Shown here piece by piece: positions 1-12,095 of a DNA stretch of 64,000 nucleotides; within the stretch, counting starts at the first letter, position 1, and each line of letters starts with the position of its first letter. The notes beneath the pieces are model-generated. The model saw only the letters and a program-made list of their open reading frames with translations, did no database searches and had not been told where the DNA came from. This stretch comes from Glebionis coronaria. Lineage: Eukaryota; Streptophyta; Magnoliopsida; Asterales; Asteraceae. The position numbers and the translations under genes are program-made. Location of the stretch: NCBI GenBank assembly GCA_025667525.1, contig CM046876.1, forward strand, positions 82,253,512-82,317,511, read 5' to 3'.

Positions 1-2851
1 ATTTGGTGTCAGTTTTATATAAGCTAGATAGACACTTGTACATCTAGCATTCCAAACCACTAAAACTTAAAACAACAACACCAAAACCACTCACTTCATT
101 TGCAACTCATGCAAACCACCATTTTTCTCTCCTCTCTCTCTCTAAATTTCGTCCATACCACCCCTAAAACACCCTCATTTGATCAAATCTAACCATGAAA
201 TCCTATGTTATTCACATATATGATGAAGCCCTTATCAAGCTCTATTGATTGGTGGTGATTTAAACATCCAAGGAGAAGATTTGGTGATGTTCAAAGGCTG
301 ATTTCTACATGAAGTTTACAAGTATTGGTGGCCATGAAGATTGGTGTTGATCTATCACAAGTTCTTCCATCAAAAATCCAAGCCTTGATGAATACTTACA
401 CAATCTTGGTGGTATAAAGATTGTTCTTTCCATCCTCTTGTTATTCTGATTATGTAATCATGTATTTTATTTCTTATTGTATATGTATATGATGAATATA
501 TGATGATAAAAACGTTGTGTGGGGGTCAAGTGTTGATAAATATGATTAAAGAGATGAAAAACCATAGGTAATAAGGTTAAAATCTTGCTAAATATGATGG
601 CTGTATAAAAACAGTAAGTAACTAAATGTTAAAACGATAAAATGGTGAAGTGGAATCAATATACAATAAGTATTAGGTGTTATACACATGTGAGAGTTGG
701 CCATACACTGAAATCATAAAAATGAGTGAGATATGATCAAGACAAGTTTAGAGTGCAAATCTGAGTACACTGTTTTGGACGAATTTTATAAAATACTTAG
801 AGGTTGATTCATCAGTAGCTATAGGAATAAAATGAAGCACATATCATGTAGTTTCGGTGATAAAAATTCGAGGTCCTATCTCCATATAGAACTCTAGATA
901 TGGACATTTTAGTGAACTTAAAGTTTAGGACCGATTTTGTGAAATTAAAGTTTAATATTATTATATAAGCACTCAAATAAATATAGTATAAAATATAAAT
1001 TAAAACCCACTAACTTATATATTTCATTTATATAAAAATGCATAAGGATAAATAAATGGACATTATATAAAAATGGTAGTTTGGTAAGTTTTATAAGCTA
1101 TAAAAAAACTATATACTAAGTTTTACGTCTTTTCGGCTAAAACCGAAAGATTAACGTTTTTGTTAAATAAAACATAGACGTTTGGACCCGTCTAATGTAA
1201 ACTTTTATAAACTCACATACTGATATATAAACATATATAACAAGTAAAAACCGATAAAACCCGAGCTTTACAACATACAGACATTAACGGGCCAAAGTAG
1301 CCTTAATGGACAATAAACCCGACTAATTTGGTAAAACACTTATAAACTTATTTATTGGGCTTAACCCATTTAGGCCGAACATATAAAGTATAATACTGAT
1401 AACAAAAGTATAATTGGGCTAATGAATAGTATTGGGCTTGTAATAGGCCCATTGGGCCTTAAAATGTAAACAAGTTGAACTAGTGTAACTAGTCTTGAAA
1501 ATTACCAACACATAAACACTATAATGAATGAGTAAAGATGTATAAATCCACTTGATCATCATATTTATAAAATCATCATATGTATACATAATTGTTATTT
1601 TTATAAAGTCATTGGACAAAAGTCTAAGACGAATATTATTTGTCTAGGTTTCCGTGATTGAAGCACGTACCGTACATCCGAAATGCCGATAACCGCTTTC
1701 CCACATCAACGTGAGTTCATAGCCTCGCACTCTTTTAAATGTTTTTATGAAATGTTTTATAAACCCGCGAGGGAGATAACATGTTAGTTTTTATGAAATA
1801 GGACACTATTTGTCCCGATTGTTTGTTTATTGATTTGGACCCGAATGATTGTATGACCCGATGAATGAATATATGACCCGATAAATGAAATGAAATGGAT
1901 TATTAAAGTTAGGTTATGTCACTAAAAGTCCCATTAGCATGAATTGTGAACTACCGGGATTTGGTAGACGCTTATGCATATAATAGTACTATTTGGGGAC
2001 GATCACCCCAGTTCGCGCCTTGACGGTTGATCCCCGTCGTGCCACATTGATTGGTAAGCGAATTTATGTATGAGAATATTTCCATAGCGTAATTTTTGTG
2101 ACGACACGCTAATTTAGATGGGCAAATGAGTTTCGGGCTAGCTACCCGTTGTTTGGTTTAGTAAGGTAACAATGTCATGCGGCTTGTAATAATCCATAAA
2201 TAACGAAATACTGCTATACGTACTGAATTACAATGAATTGCCTGACTAGCAATACGGGGTCTTATTATTGAATTTATGTTCGTGCTTTGGTTTTACATAA
2301 TCATATTCATATAACGGTTTTTATTTAACTTTTACAACGTTATAAAACGTATTGTATGATATTTTTACGACATTGGTTCGTATAATGGTTTTGAAGGCGA
2401 AAGCCTATATTATGATTTTGACAAGGATTTGTATAAAATGTTTTGGCCTATTTTATGGTCTACAACAAAGATTTGAAGAAAATGATTTTCGGTAATAATT
2501 TCATACCGATGTTATATTGATAGATTTCATTAAACTCTATGAATTCACTCGGCGTTTTCGCTGACCTTTTCTTTTAACATGTTTTATCTCAGGTACTTGA
2601 AGGTAATTCTCGGGAAGACAACAAGAATTCATGGCCCGCACTTAAATAACAATTTCCATTCAAATCTTTTGTAAAAATAAATGAAATGACCATGACTTGG
2701 GACCTATGTAACTTTGATATTTATGAATGGAAATGCTTTACTATTAAACGACGTGATTTTTAAGCGATGTCTATTATGCGAGTAATGTGTTATCCCGTAA
2801 CACCAACGAGTCTTCCTCTGTATTGAATTGTGTAAATTTGGGGGTGTTACA
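1..2851 (+). repeat. GypA 5' LTR (left end outside window)
   Basis: This matches the 3' LTR of the same element (7340..8158 plus 21607..23629) with scattered substitutions. It ends in GGGGGTGTTACA at 2851 and is followed at once by a primer-binding site. It contains a GC-richer block near 1985..2045 that is also recognisable in the SoloD/GypE family. No coding sequence is seen in it; short open frames here are chance. Confidence 0.87.
2797..2851 (+). promoter_or_regulatory. LTR 3'-terminal inverted repeat (U5 hairpin), GypA
   Basis: GTAACACC (2797..2804) is the perfect complement of GGTGTTAC (2843..2850), separated by 38 nt. The loop holds TTCCTCTG (2813..2820), which is TTCCGCTG in the 3' LTR copy (23591..23598). 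The right arm is part of the LTR end that integrase must recognise. In the RNA the structure would lie just upstream of the primer-binding site. The same arrangement occurs in GypT, GypB, SoloD and GypE. Confidence 0.6.
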
Positions 2852-2854
2852 GTT

Positions 2855-2866
2855 TGGTACCAGAGC
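2855..2866 (+). promoter_or_regulatory. GypA primer-binding site (initiator tRNA-Met type)
   Basis: TGGTACCAGAGC begins three bases after the LTR end. It matches the usual plant retrotransposon primer site TGGTATCAGAGC, complementary to the 3' end of initiator tRNA-Met, with one change. Confidence 0.85.
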
Positions 2867-2867
2867 T

Positions 2868-5240
2868 CTTGTTATAGAGAACGAAAGATTTTTAAAACCA
2901 AGGTTTTGAATAAAACATTTCAAAATCTTTTAACTATAAACATTTTTCACAAAATGTCTAAAAATCTTTTGACTATAACGGTGCCGAAGAATTCCCGAGT
3001 TACCGACAAGGCTAGACTGAGAAGTGTAAATTTAATATATATATATAACTTGGATTATATATACATATATATGATGTAATTTGATTACATGATTGTTTGA
3101 TGATTATTTAATATTTATACGAGGTATTTATACGAAGTAGATTGTCACAAGAAACCCTAACTCCCCTAGCAAATAAATCGAAGTTATTCCTGTAGGAAAT
3201 TCTAGCTATCCTAGATCCAAACCAAGTTGTGCATATTTATGATCCCAACAAATGGTTTATATTCGTAGAAATGTTGATATTAGTTAATTGTGATATTGAA
3301 GAAGAATTGGCGAGATTAAAACTAATATTGATGTCATGACGATCTTTCCTTATATAGTGGAGTTTGAAAAAACGTTACCACCTGGAAAGGTGTCATCTGA
3401 TTCGTTGTCACCCAATTCTTAAATTGAAATCGAAAGGGTGAATGTTGCACTTGAGGCTGTCATTGGAACCATTACCCAAAAGCCTCATGCCACTAGTACC
3501 TTTCCGAGAAGTCTAATTGAATGTGTGAGTCATTTCATACTAGTGACTTATTTGATAACTATTGTTGTAAGAAGCTATAGGATTGAAAAATGAGTGTTGT
3601 TCATATCAAGCTTTTATTGCCCTATTAAGGTCTAAGAATAAGGTTGAAAGTATTGGAGAATGATGTAGGATATCGCATTAAGTATGATTTGGTTGAAACT
3701 TGAATAAAGTAAAATTTAACCCGTATGGAATATGAGATTGTTAATAGGAAGTCGTTAAGTCCTGTGATTGAATTATAAGGTTTTAATTGATTGTTGATTC
3801 GTGTTAAGGGTTGTTCCTAGGCAATTGTCCAATAATGAGGATGCCCAGTGTCCAGGAAATAAATAGAAGAAATCTTCTTCTGAATAGGGACCAATGGATC
3901 TTTCGGGACATGTGGAACACCTAATGACTCTTGTAGATTAGTATTCATTATGGTATCTTTTAAAAATCCCTAACTTAACTGAGACATCAGTTGGTAGGAT
4001 GAGTTCTTGGAATTGTATGACATAGTGACACATAATGTGTTACGGTACAATTTTGACTTGTTTGTGATTAATGAAAAGACTACCTTTGATTGCTAAATCC
4101 TACATGTATCGATGTTATATATCTTTTATTGCTTCATCCTAATGCTCGCATTAGTGATGCAACCATTGAACAAGTACTCATCTCGGTTTGAGTTACATTG
4201 TGGATTATTCTTTTTGAGTGCCATCGAGGTCATGAATCTCATGATTAATTGGCTAAGCTCATTTCCTGTTATATTGTGGTTAGTTCTTGGTAAACAACTT
4301 TTCATCACTCTTTTGCAGATCACTCATCGTTATTATAATATAAAACGGTATCCTTTGAGAAAATTGAATTTTAATCACTATATGGATTATTTAAAGTGAG
4401 ACTTATAAATAACCATTATTGAAATAAAGTTGATTATGAAATACCTTGGAAAACTTAATTGTTTTCATAACAAAGAAAATCCTTGTAAATTTATTTTTGA
4501 TTCTTATTTAAGAATTAAGCATGAAAATATTTTTATTATAAACATGATGATAAAATTTTGACGAATTGAGTATTGCATCGTTAATCTTGAAATTGTATAT
4601 AGTTGCGCGCCTACATACAATTTGGAATGGACCATGCAAGGCTGATTAGTAGTCACCATAAAACTAATGAATAAACACTACATTTTCTTTGAAGATTGTG
4701 AAAGAATAAATTTTATGAGATCTGCAAGAAGTGAAAAATAGGGGTAAATGTTTTATCGAAAAGAACTTTTGAGGGATTATTCCCTTATACCCAGAACATT
4801 TAACTAAACTCCTGTTTAGGGGTAAATGTTCGTGTATACCTCAAGACAACCTAAGAGGGATTGAGTAAACCATTTAAACCATGACTTGAAATTTGAAACG
4901 ACACTTTTTGCTTTTCAACTAAGAAAATTTTGACCAAAGTATAACCAGAGATTTTTTTCAAACATTTACGAATCTTATTAACTATTTTCGATAAATCAGC
5001 AAAAATCGTGTTAATTAAATTCAAATTTGTTTTGAACATTTTATAATAATTGGTCGAACTAAGAAATTTAAACTTTCAACGTTTACGTTTCATAAAAACT
5101 TAATATTTATTGTTAATTTACGTGTAATAAATATCGACGCTTTAAAACGTCGGATCAAGCAAAAATGATAAAAATAATAGTCTTGAGATAAAACTAAGAC
5201 TTAGAAAATATGAAGGAATAATTTCTGAATAAATACGGTC
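2868..5240 (+). other. GypA decayed interior, no gene seen
   Basis: No open frame here looks coding. The stretch aligns to the minus strand of the GypB interior, for example 3140..3250 against 45230..45360. It holds a short TA-rich tract (about 3036..3075) that corresponds to the long (TA)n array of GypB. Around 4729..4742 the alignment jumps: about 1.47 kb present in GypB (about 42288..43762), including its reverse transcriptase relic, is missing here. By position it should derive from gag, protease and RNase H, but I cannot trace domains in it. Confidence 0.6.
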
Positions 5241-6720
5241 ATGATATTTATTTCATCGAGGAAGGTGAATATAATTACTGACACATTATGTAGAAAAGAT
5301 AAAGAACCAATTAGGACATGTTCCTTAAAAATGAAGGTGCAAAATAAATTACCGAACAATATAAAAATAAACAACGCTTGTAAGAAGGATAATATAGATA
5401 ATAAAAAGTGGTTCGCGGCTAATGTGAACCATTAGAATTGAGAAGCCGATGGCGTTGAATGTATAACAGGCCACTTGAGGTTGCCTAAAAATAGAGATTT
5501 TGAGATATTGTTATGTTGGAATCTTGTAAGTATAAGTATTCTATTCTTGTCATTTCTGATTAAATGTATCTTTATTTGAAGAAGTTTTACTGATGCAATT
5601 TATGAAGGCAGACACCGCCTCATACATTAGTAAACGTCTAACTATTGCAAAGGTCATCATCTGAATTTGATTTGATTTGGGTCATCGTCAACAGACTGAC
5701 CAAATCTGCTAATATCATTGCTGTTAATAATAGATTCTTGATGAAGAAATTGACTCTTTTGTATTTAAAGGAGCTGTGTAAACATGGTGTGCCTGTATCG
5801 ATCATCTCTATCAAGATCCTCGCTTCGCATCGAATTTCTATAGATTTGCTCAGAAGTCATTGAGAATGAATCTTGATGAGAGTACTGTGTACCACCCCAA
5901 TCGAAGGGACGAGGAAAAGTAATGATACAAAATACTATAAGTCTTGTTTTATGCTTGAATGATTGACCTTTGGCAATAAACCGTATAATCATTTTCATTT
6001 GGAGAGATTATCATTGAAAACTATCGTATTAGGATCGAGATCGAATCTTGTGAGGATATATATTAGAGCATCTACAAGCAGGAGTTGGGATGAAGACACC
6101 CGACATACACCCATTGTGATTTGGACATGTCTTTCAGGTTTAAGGTTTCCTATGATGGCGAACCTAACCTTACAAAATACTCGACCCGTGAGACCTGAAA
6201 TGATTGTTGAAATTAGGATCTGATTATTGACTGTCGGTAGTGGGAAGGAGGTTATGTGAATATGAAATGTAGATCTTGAAGTGCCAGATGGGTAGCGAAG
6301 TTATGCCAAAAAATTTAACCATGGAAAAATGAATTGATGATCTGGAAGATCTTGGGATATAAGTCCCCGTTGTACGGGACCATTGAGATGATGTAAAAGA
6401 TTGGTTTGAAAGGCATATAAGCTGGATCTACCCTAGGACTTCAAGAGCTGCGTGAATTATGTTTTGTATGTCGAACTTGATAAAATGTCTATCAAGTGAG
6501 AATCTGATCACTTCTTGATAAAGTTTAGATCGGCGAAAAGTTGCATTCATCAAAAACCCGTGAACATCATGGATACAGAAAGTAAGTCAACATTAAGCCT
6601 GATATTATTCCCGTAGTTATGTTTGATGAAACTCGCGTATTGTAATGAATTACACTTGTGAGAAAGGACCAAATGTGGAGGAAATACCCACATGGCTTTA
6701 ACTCTATAAGAAGCGAGTAG
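5241..6720 (+). pseudogene. GypA pol relic: RNase H end, integrase, GPY/F region, chromodomain-like tail
   Basis: Fragments line up in order with the GypT pol. At 5280..5400 there is a match to the RNase H end and linker (ADALSRK... then PxRVRAL in GypT; here DTLCRK... PIRTCSL). At about 5585..5650 there is a nucleotide match to the integrase zinc-finger region. At 5670..5860 the reading is LIWVIVNRLTKSANI then LCKHGVPVSII, against [14 protein letters not shown] and RHGIPVSII. About 5880..6000 resembles the [11 protein letters not shown] and VIDFG segments, 6300..6490 the SPWKG...HVSNLKK segment, and 6650..6705 the TWE...KYPHLF tail. Stops and shifts are frequent, and the first catalytic Asp is Asn here. 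Certainly a relic; domain borders are approximate. Confidence 0.75.
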
Positions 6721-6735
6721 TAAGATAAGATGATC

Positions 6736-6769
6736 TTTGAGGACAAAGATCCTGCTTAGGGGTAAATGC
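6736..6769 (+). promoter_or_regulatory. GypA purine-rich tract before 3' LTR
   Basis: TTTGAGGACAAAG (6736..6748), followed by AGGGGTAAATGC, directly abuts the LTR start TGTGACAATCC at 6770. This is the expected place of the plus-strand primer. The same TTTGAGGACAAAG precedes the 3' LTR in GypT (17952..17964) and, on the minus strand, GypB (40315..40327). Confidence 0.75.
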
Positions 6770-8153
6770 TGTGACAATCCGTCAATTTATGGTTGATATT
6801 TTATTCTCAGATATTATTTAAAAACATTATTTTAATGCTATATTATGAACTCACTTATTTTTGGAAAGAAATTTAGATTTACGTCTTGAAGTAGCATCGA
6901 CTACGTCTAAACCGGAGGATTCTACGTTACGTGCTTACGTTTACATACACCGTTTTGGTGAGAGTCCGCCACTTCAGAAAATAAATTTATCCGCGAATAT
7001 TATTTTGGGATTTTAAATTTGTGTTGGTTCATGAACTCACAAATTTACGAGAAGAGATTAGAACTTACGTGAATAATTTAACGTCCTTTACGACTAAACC
7101 GGAAACCTTAGGATTACGTATTTACGTTTTTGAACTCCGTTATTGATGAGACAATTTTTATTAGATACGTTTTGTGCCGTTGATTCATAATTTATAAAAA
7201 CTTTTTCGTAAAACGACCCGAGGGTACGCAAATCGAGGAAACTAGAATCGAGGAGTACCCGTAATTAAATGGGGATGAGACAAGATAAACTTGTCCCACC
7301 CCCACACATGGGACGGCAACAAGTATACAACACACCACATTTGGTGTCAGTTTTATATAAGCTAGATAGATACTTGTCCATCTAGCCTTCCAAACCAATT
7401 AAACTTAAAACAACAAAACCAAAATCACTCACTTCATTTGCAACTCATGCAAACCACCATTTTCCTCTCCTCTCTCTCTAAATTTCTTTAATACCACCCC
7501 TAAAACACCCTCATTTGATCAAATCTAACCATGAAATCTTATGTTAGTCACATATATGATGAAGCCCTTTTCAAGCTCTATTGATTGGTGGTGATTTTAA
7601 CATCCAAGGAGAAGATTTGGTGATGTTCAAGGGCTGTATTCTACATGAAGTTTACAAGTATTGGTGGCCATGAAGATTGGTGTTGATCTATCACAAGTTC
7701 TTCCATAAAAAATCCAAGCCTCGATGAATACTTACACAATCTTGGTGGTATAAAGATTGTTCTTTCTATCCTGTTGTTATTTTGATTATGTAATCATGTA
7801 TTTTCTTTCTTATTGTATATGTATATGATGAATATATGATGATAAAAATGTTATGTGGGGATCAAGTGGTGATAAATATGATTAAAGAGATGAAAAACCA
7901 TAGGTAACAAGGTTAAAATCTTGCTAAATATGATGGCTGTATAAAAACAGTAAGTAACTAAATGTTAAACTGATAAAATGGTGAAGTGGAATCAATATAC
8001 AGTAAGTATTAGGTGTTATACACATGTGAGAGTTGGCCATACAATGAAATCATAAAAATGAGTGAGATATGATCAAAACAAGTTTAGAGTGCAAATCTGA
8101 GTACATTGTTTTGGACGAATTTTATAAAATACTTAGAGGTTGATTCATCAGTA

Positions 8154-8158
8154 GCTAG
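8154..8158 (+). repeat. GypT target-site duplication (left), GCTAG
   Basis: GCTAG precedes GypT and ACTAG (21602..21606) follows it. This is a 5-bp duplication with one mismatch, or 4 bp CTAG if strict. Removing GypT and one copy restores the GypA LTR sequence seen near position 820..845. Confidence 0.75.
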
Positions 8159-9490
8159 TGTAAAACCTGTAAATTTCAGGTTTTGACTATGTCAACATTG
8201 TGTACGTCACCTCATGATATCTATATATTTATTCTATCACCTTTGAATGAAATCCTTTGAACAATCATATGCATCACATGAGCATACATCATTTTAATCA
8301 TCTGAACGGGGAAACAACTATATCACAACCTTTTATTGTGACTATGAGTATTTTAATCATAAAAGCATGACCACATTTGTATGTCTACATTTCAATAGCA
8401 TACTGGACAACAAACAATCTATTGTGAAGGAATTTAAGTCACCTGAACATATGATCACTTGCATACATCCCATTGATTTCTAAAAATCCAACGTCATGAT
8501 CACAATTAATAAATGACTACTTATATATATAAATTCTTAAGTTTGTATATTTTATATGTGATTCTCACACTATAATTAACTTTAAACTACGACGACAATT
8601 ACTTTTATACATGAACACTATAGTAAATCATTTTATTCTTTAACTATACTTTTGACATAATAAAAATCACCTAAACGACCATACTTTCACCAAGGATCCC
8701 AAAACCCAACCAAATAAATTAGGACTCAAACCTATTTCTACTACATTATACTTATAACTCTAGTAATCATACTAAGACCCCAATATTCAAACAAAAACCA
8801 ATACACTACAAAGTATTATACACTTAATTTACTTACACTTAAACAAGATTCAAAAAAAATCTACAAACCCTACCCCACTCCCCATTCTAGCCGTGTATAC
8901 ATGCTACACCACACACATATTCCCACCTTGTACAACCTAGCCTTAATTGAAAACACTATGCATGCACTTGAAGCCTTAAGGGCGACGCCTAGAATGACCA
9001 CAAGGGTCCTATGTACATCAAGCTTCATTAAAACATGTATTTCCTAGTACTTCACAAAATTTGCTAAATCTATGCCACTCCCTCTCTCTTGTCGTGTCCT
9101 ACCCCAAACCACAATTCACATTTCACTCTTGGATATTTATGAAACTAACAACACTCATTCACCCTCACACCATTTATTTTCGGATCAAGAACACTCCCAC
9201 ATAGCACCTTGAGCTAACCAAAATCCTCCATCTCATTTACTACCCACATCTTTGTACTCCAAGCATTGAAGTCTAGCATTCAAGACTCCTAGGACTCGCC
9301 TAAAGGCAAACTGACGCCAACACCATTCCATTCGTCACCATTTTGATCACACAAGTAAGTAAGTCTACCTTAGACCTATTTCCATCATTTTTTTACTTTC
9401 CATCACATGACATGCATGTAGAAACTTAGGAAATGAGCCTAGGTTGCCATGCATACGTAAAACTTCCATGAAATGCCATCCATATGGCTT

Positions 9491-10060
9491 ATAAGCCCAC
9501 GGCTCATATAGTGAATAAGCATTACGTGCCCTAAATCCTTAATCATGTCCTAACATATTGGACACCTTGCTTAAAAACTCCTAAAAATAATAGTTATAAG
9601 TGAGTACCTTAAAATGTGTATGAAACTAAAATAAGACGAGCCATTAAGCATATATAAGCCATATTGTTAAATAAGCCAAGACATGCAAACATATATAAGC
9701 TACGTCATTTAAGCTTAAATATCTACATAAGCCAAAAATAGTACTAGAAATAAGCTAGCCTTGAAAACCTTAAAAAAATAATATAAGCCGAGACTTAGTT
9801 GGCTTATTTAAGCTTTTAGAAACCTAAGCTATAATCTCCTAAGCCTAAATAAATAAGCCCTTAGAATGCAAATATAAGCCGAATCTAAAAAGCCTTAGAA
9901 TAAGCCCGTGAATCTTCAAAATGTAAGCTTAGGATTAACTAGTAGGAAAATATAAACTTTATTCAAAAACAATAAACTTATATAAGCCATAAAAATAAGC
10001 CGAAAGTATATAAGCTTACACTAAGCTAGTTTTGAAATAAAACATGTTATAAGCCCATAT
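9491..10060 (+). repeat. Cluster of TAAGC(C/T) motifs in GypT LTR
   Basis: I count 22 copies of TAAGCC or TAAGCT in about 570 bp, roughly one every 26 bp, mostly as ATAAGCC or TTAAGCT, with some inverted copies. Chance in AT-rich DNA would give fewer than one. Spacing is irregular, so this is not a simple tandem array. The same cluster is in the 3' LTR (about 19315..19883). It lies just upstream of a TATA-like run, as expected for a promoter or enhancer region, but that role is inferred. Confidence 0.7.
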
Positions 10061-10199
10061 GATAAAACTAGTAAAGGCCCAATAGTAATTATTTAACATT
10101 TACTAATTTACCTTAAGTTTTTACTAAGCCCAATCAAGCCCATTAACCCCTTTTTACCCTAACCGGACCCAAATGGGCCGTATAGCCTAAAACTAGAAA

Positions 10200-10209
10200 T
10201 ATATATATA
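10200..10209 (+). promoter_or_regulatory. Possible TATA element of GypT LTR
   Basis: TATATATATA lies downstream of the TAAGC cluster and is repeated in the 3' LTR (20027..20036). It could be the core promoter. AT-rich DNA makes chance runs common, so this is weak. Confidence 0.3.
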
Positions 10210-11724
10210 CTTTTCGTGCCTAAATTGACAAGTGGTGAAAGTTTGGTCCAAAACTATAAACTAGTAAAACTTGTGTAAACATTTTCGTGACTATTATATA
10301 GTCCAAGGGTCGTTTGTGTCATTTTCGAAACTATAGGGTATGCTAAAACCAAACCGAGAGCTATAAGTAAACTACAAGGACCATTTGTGCCACTTTCGAA
10401 ACTCATAACAAGCCCTAATCCCACATTCTAAACTTCCGTGGGATTGGAGGGGGTATTTGGTCATTTCTTTAAAGTTTTCCAAGCCCTAGGGGGCGTTTTC
10501 ATAAATTGGAATAACCAACAAGGACTAACGGTGTAAGAAACTTAACGGATGAAAACCTAAAGTTACTTTTATAAACAATTATACTTACAAAGATTTATCA
10601 TAGTTTTATTTAATTAAAAGAAGTAATAAAATGTGTCCTTTGTAAAATAAATCATTTTAGTTATTTACAAACTCTACGAATTTGACAAACCCCGTTAACC
10701 ATTTTCCTTTGAAACCTTAAAACTTAATAAATTGTAATTTATTTCTTTATGATAAATTAAATAAGATAAAAGTTACTTATTTAATTTACAACCCCTCTTT
10801 TCTTAAACAATTAATATCTATTTATATATATATTTTTAGAACAAAAATATGTATATACTTTCATTTCACTATAAGAACAAACCCTTGAACCAACGTAACA
10901 ACTCATAAATTGTGATCATGCATTTTCATATGTACCATTCATCATGCATATTTATTTTTGCATTCACCGAGACATTTAAATTACTTAGGTAATTTCTCCA
11001 GCCCGTGACTATACTGTGACATCATCCTCACTACCTCATTATCACTAAGGTGAGTTCATGGCCCCATCTTTACTGTTTTATAACTGGGGGGAGAAAACAT
11101 ACAAAAACTATTTATATGCAAGCATGCACAGACAACAACAATTTATTTGCCTACTGTTTGCTCCATTCCCGTGGACTGTATTAGTTAATAGTGTAGCGCG
11201 AAATGTATGGATAGATCTATTCGGGTACTGACAACACCCGGCCTGTCGTGATCAGCTGTCACGTATTACTTAGGCCGAGCAGCAGGTTTATGTCATTGTC
11301 GGATTTAGGGAAACCTCAATCAGGATAGACCCAAATGGGCTTACTGAGAATCATGTCTAGCTTCTATTACAGGGCATTAGGAACTACTGTAGCGTTGGGC
11401 TGTGATGTCCTGCTACCTTCGTGGTGCTTTGCATATTGATACTTTATTTAATTAATTAAACCTGTGAATTCACCAACCTCGTGTTGACCCCCACTTTTTA
11501 CTTTTATGTTTTCTCAGGAAAGTAAGCAGGTTCATGCATTGGATTCCAGCATTTTAGGAAGCATCATGTTGACTATCGGGCTGGGATATTTATTTCTGTT
11601 TTATAATAAATGTGGTTTTAATTCAGACAAGATACTAAACGTGTACGATTAATTCATGTAATATGTTTCCAAATGATATTTATGATCATTGCTCTATATG
11701 CTATGTGCTATCGATCCACCCAAG

Positions 11725-11775
11725 TAACACCCCAATTACTATTCCGCTGCATTTGACCAACTTGGGGGTGTTACA
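11725..11775 (+). promoter_or_regulatory. LTR 3'-terminal hairpin, GypT
   Basis: TAACACCCC (11725..11733) pairs with GGGGTGTTA (11765..11773). With a one-base bulge the stem extends through AA/TT. The loop contains TTCCGCTG (11742..11749). The 3' LTR has the same at 21551..21559, 21568..21575 and the LTR end. Confidence 0.65.
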
Positions 11776-11779
11776 AAAA

Positions 11780-11791
11780 TGGTATCAGAGC
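11780..11791 (+). promoter_or_regulatory. GypT primer-binding site (initiator tRNA-Met)
   Basis: TGGTATCAGAGC starts four bases after the LTR end at 11775 and is the exact plant initiator tRNA-Met primer site. About 300 bp of untranslated leader follow before the first open frame. Confidence 0.92.
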
Positions 11792-12095
11792 GCATAGTTA
11801 TAGAGAACCAGATCAAAAACTTAAAAAAAATTTAAATAATAAAAATTTTAAACTGGACTATAACTGAACATAAAAATCAGTCTAAAGAAAAATTGATTTT
11901 TGGGGAACCTATAAGTTAGGCATATAGCATTGTAGAGCATGCATATTATGTGAACTAACTTCACATTGATTTATTCCCTTATGGCAAATAAATCACATAA
12001 GTATCCATTTATACTTTTGACAAACATGGTTAAAAGCTTTAAAACCACATCGCATATGCATCATAAAAACTTTTTAAATTGTGTAAGTTGAAAAC

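Larger units (their letters stand above)
8159..11775 (+). repeat. GypT 5' LTR
   Basis: Starts TGTAAAACCTG and ends GGGGGTGTTACA. It is 3617 bp, the same length as the 3' copy. By eye the first ~1.4 kb differs from the 3' copy at about 20 places, including a few small indels that cancel in length. It carries a TAAGC-motif cluster, a TATA-like run and the terminal hairpin, annotated separately. No protein-coding frame is seen. Confidence 0.94.

Noticed and set aside
4112..4399. 95-aa frame with hydrophobic stretches, possible membrane protein
   Set aside because: Lies in decayed GypA interior, and the same region of GypB has no such frame; AT-rich chance.
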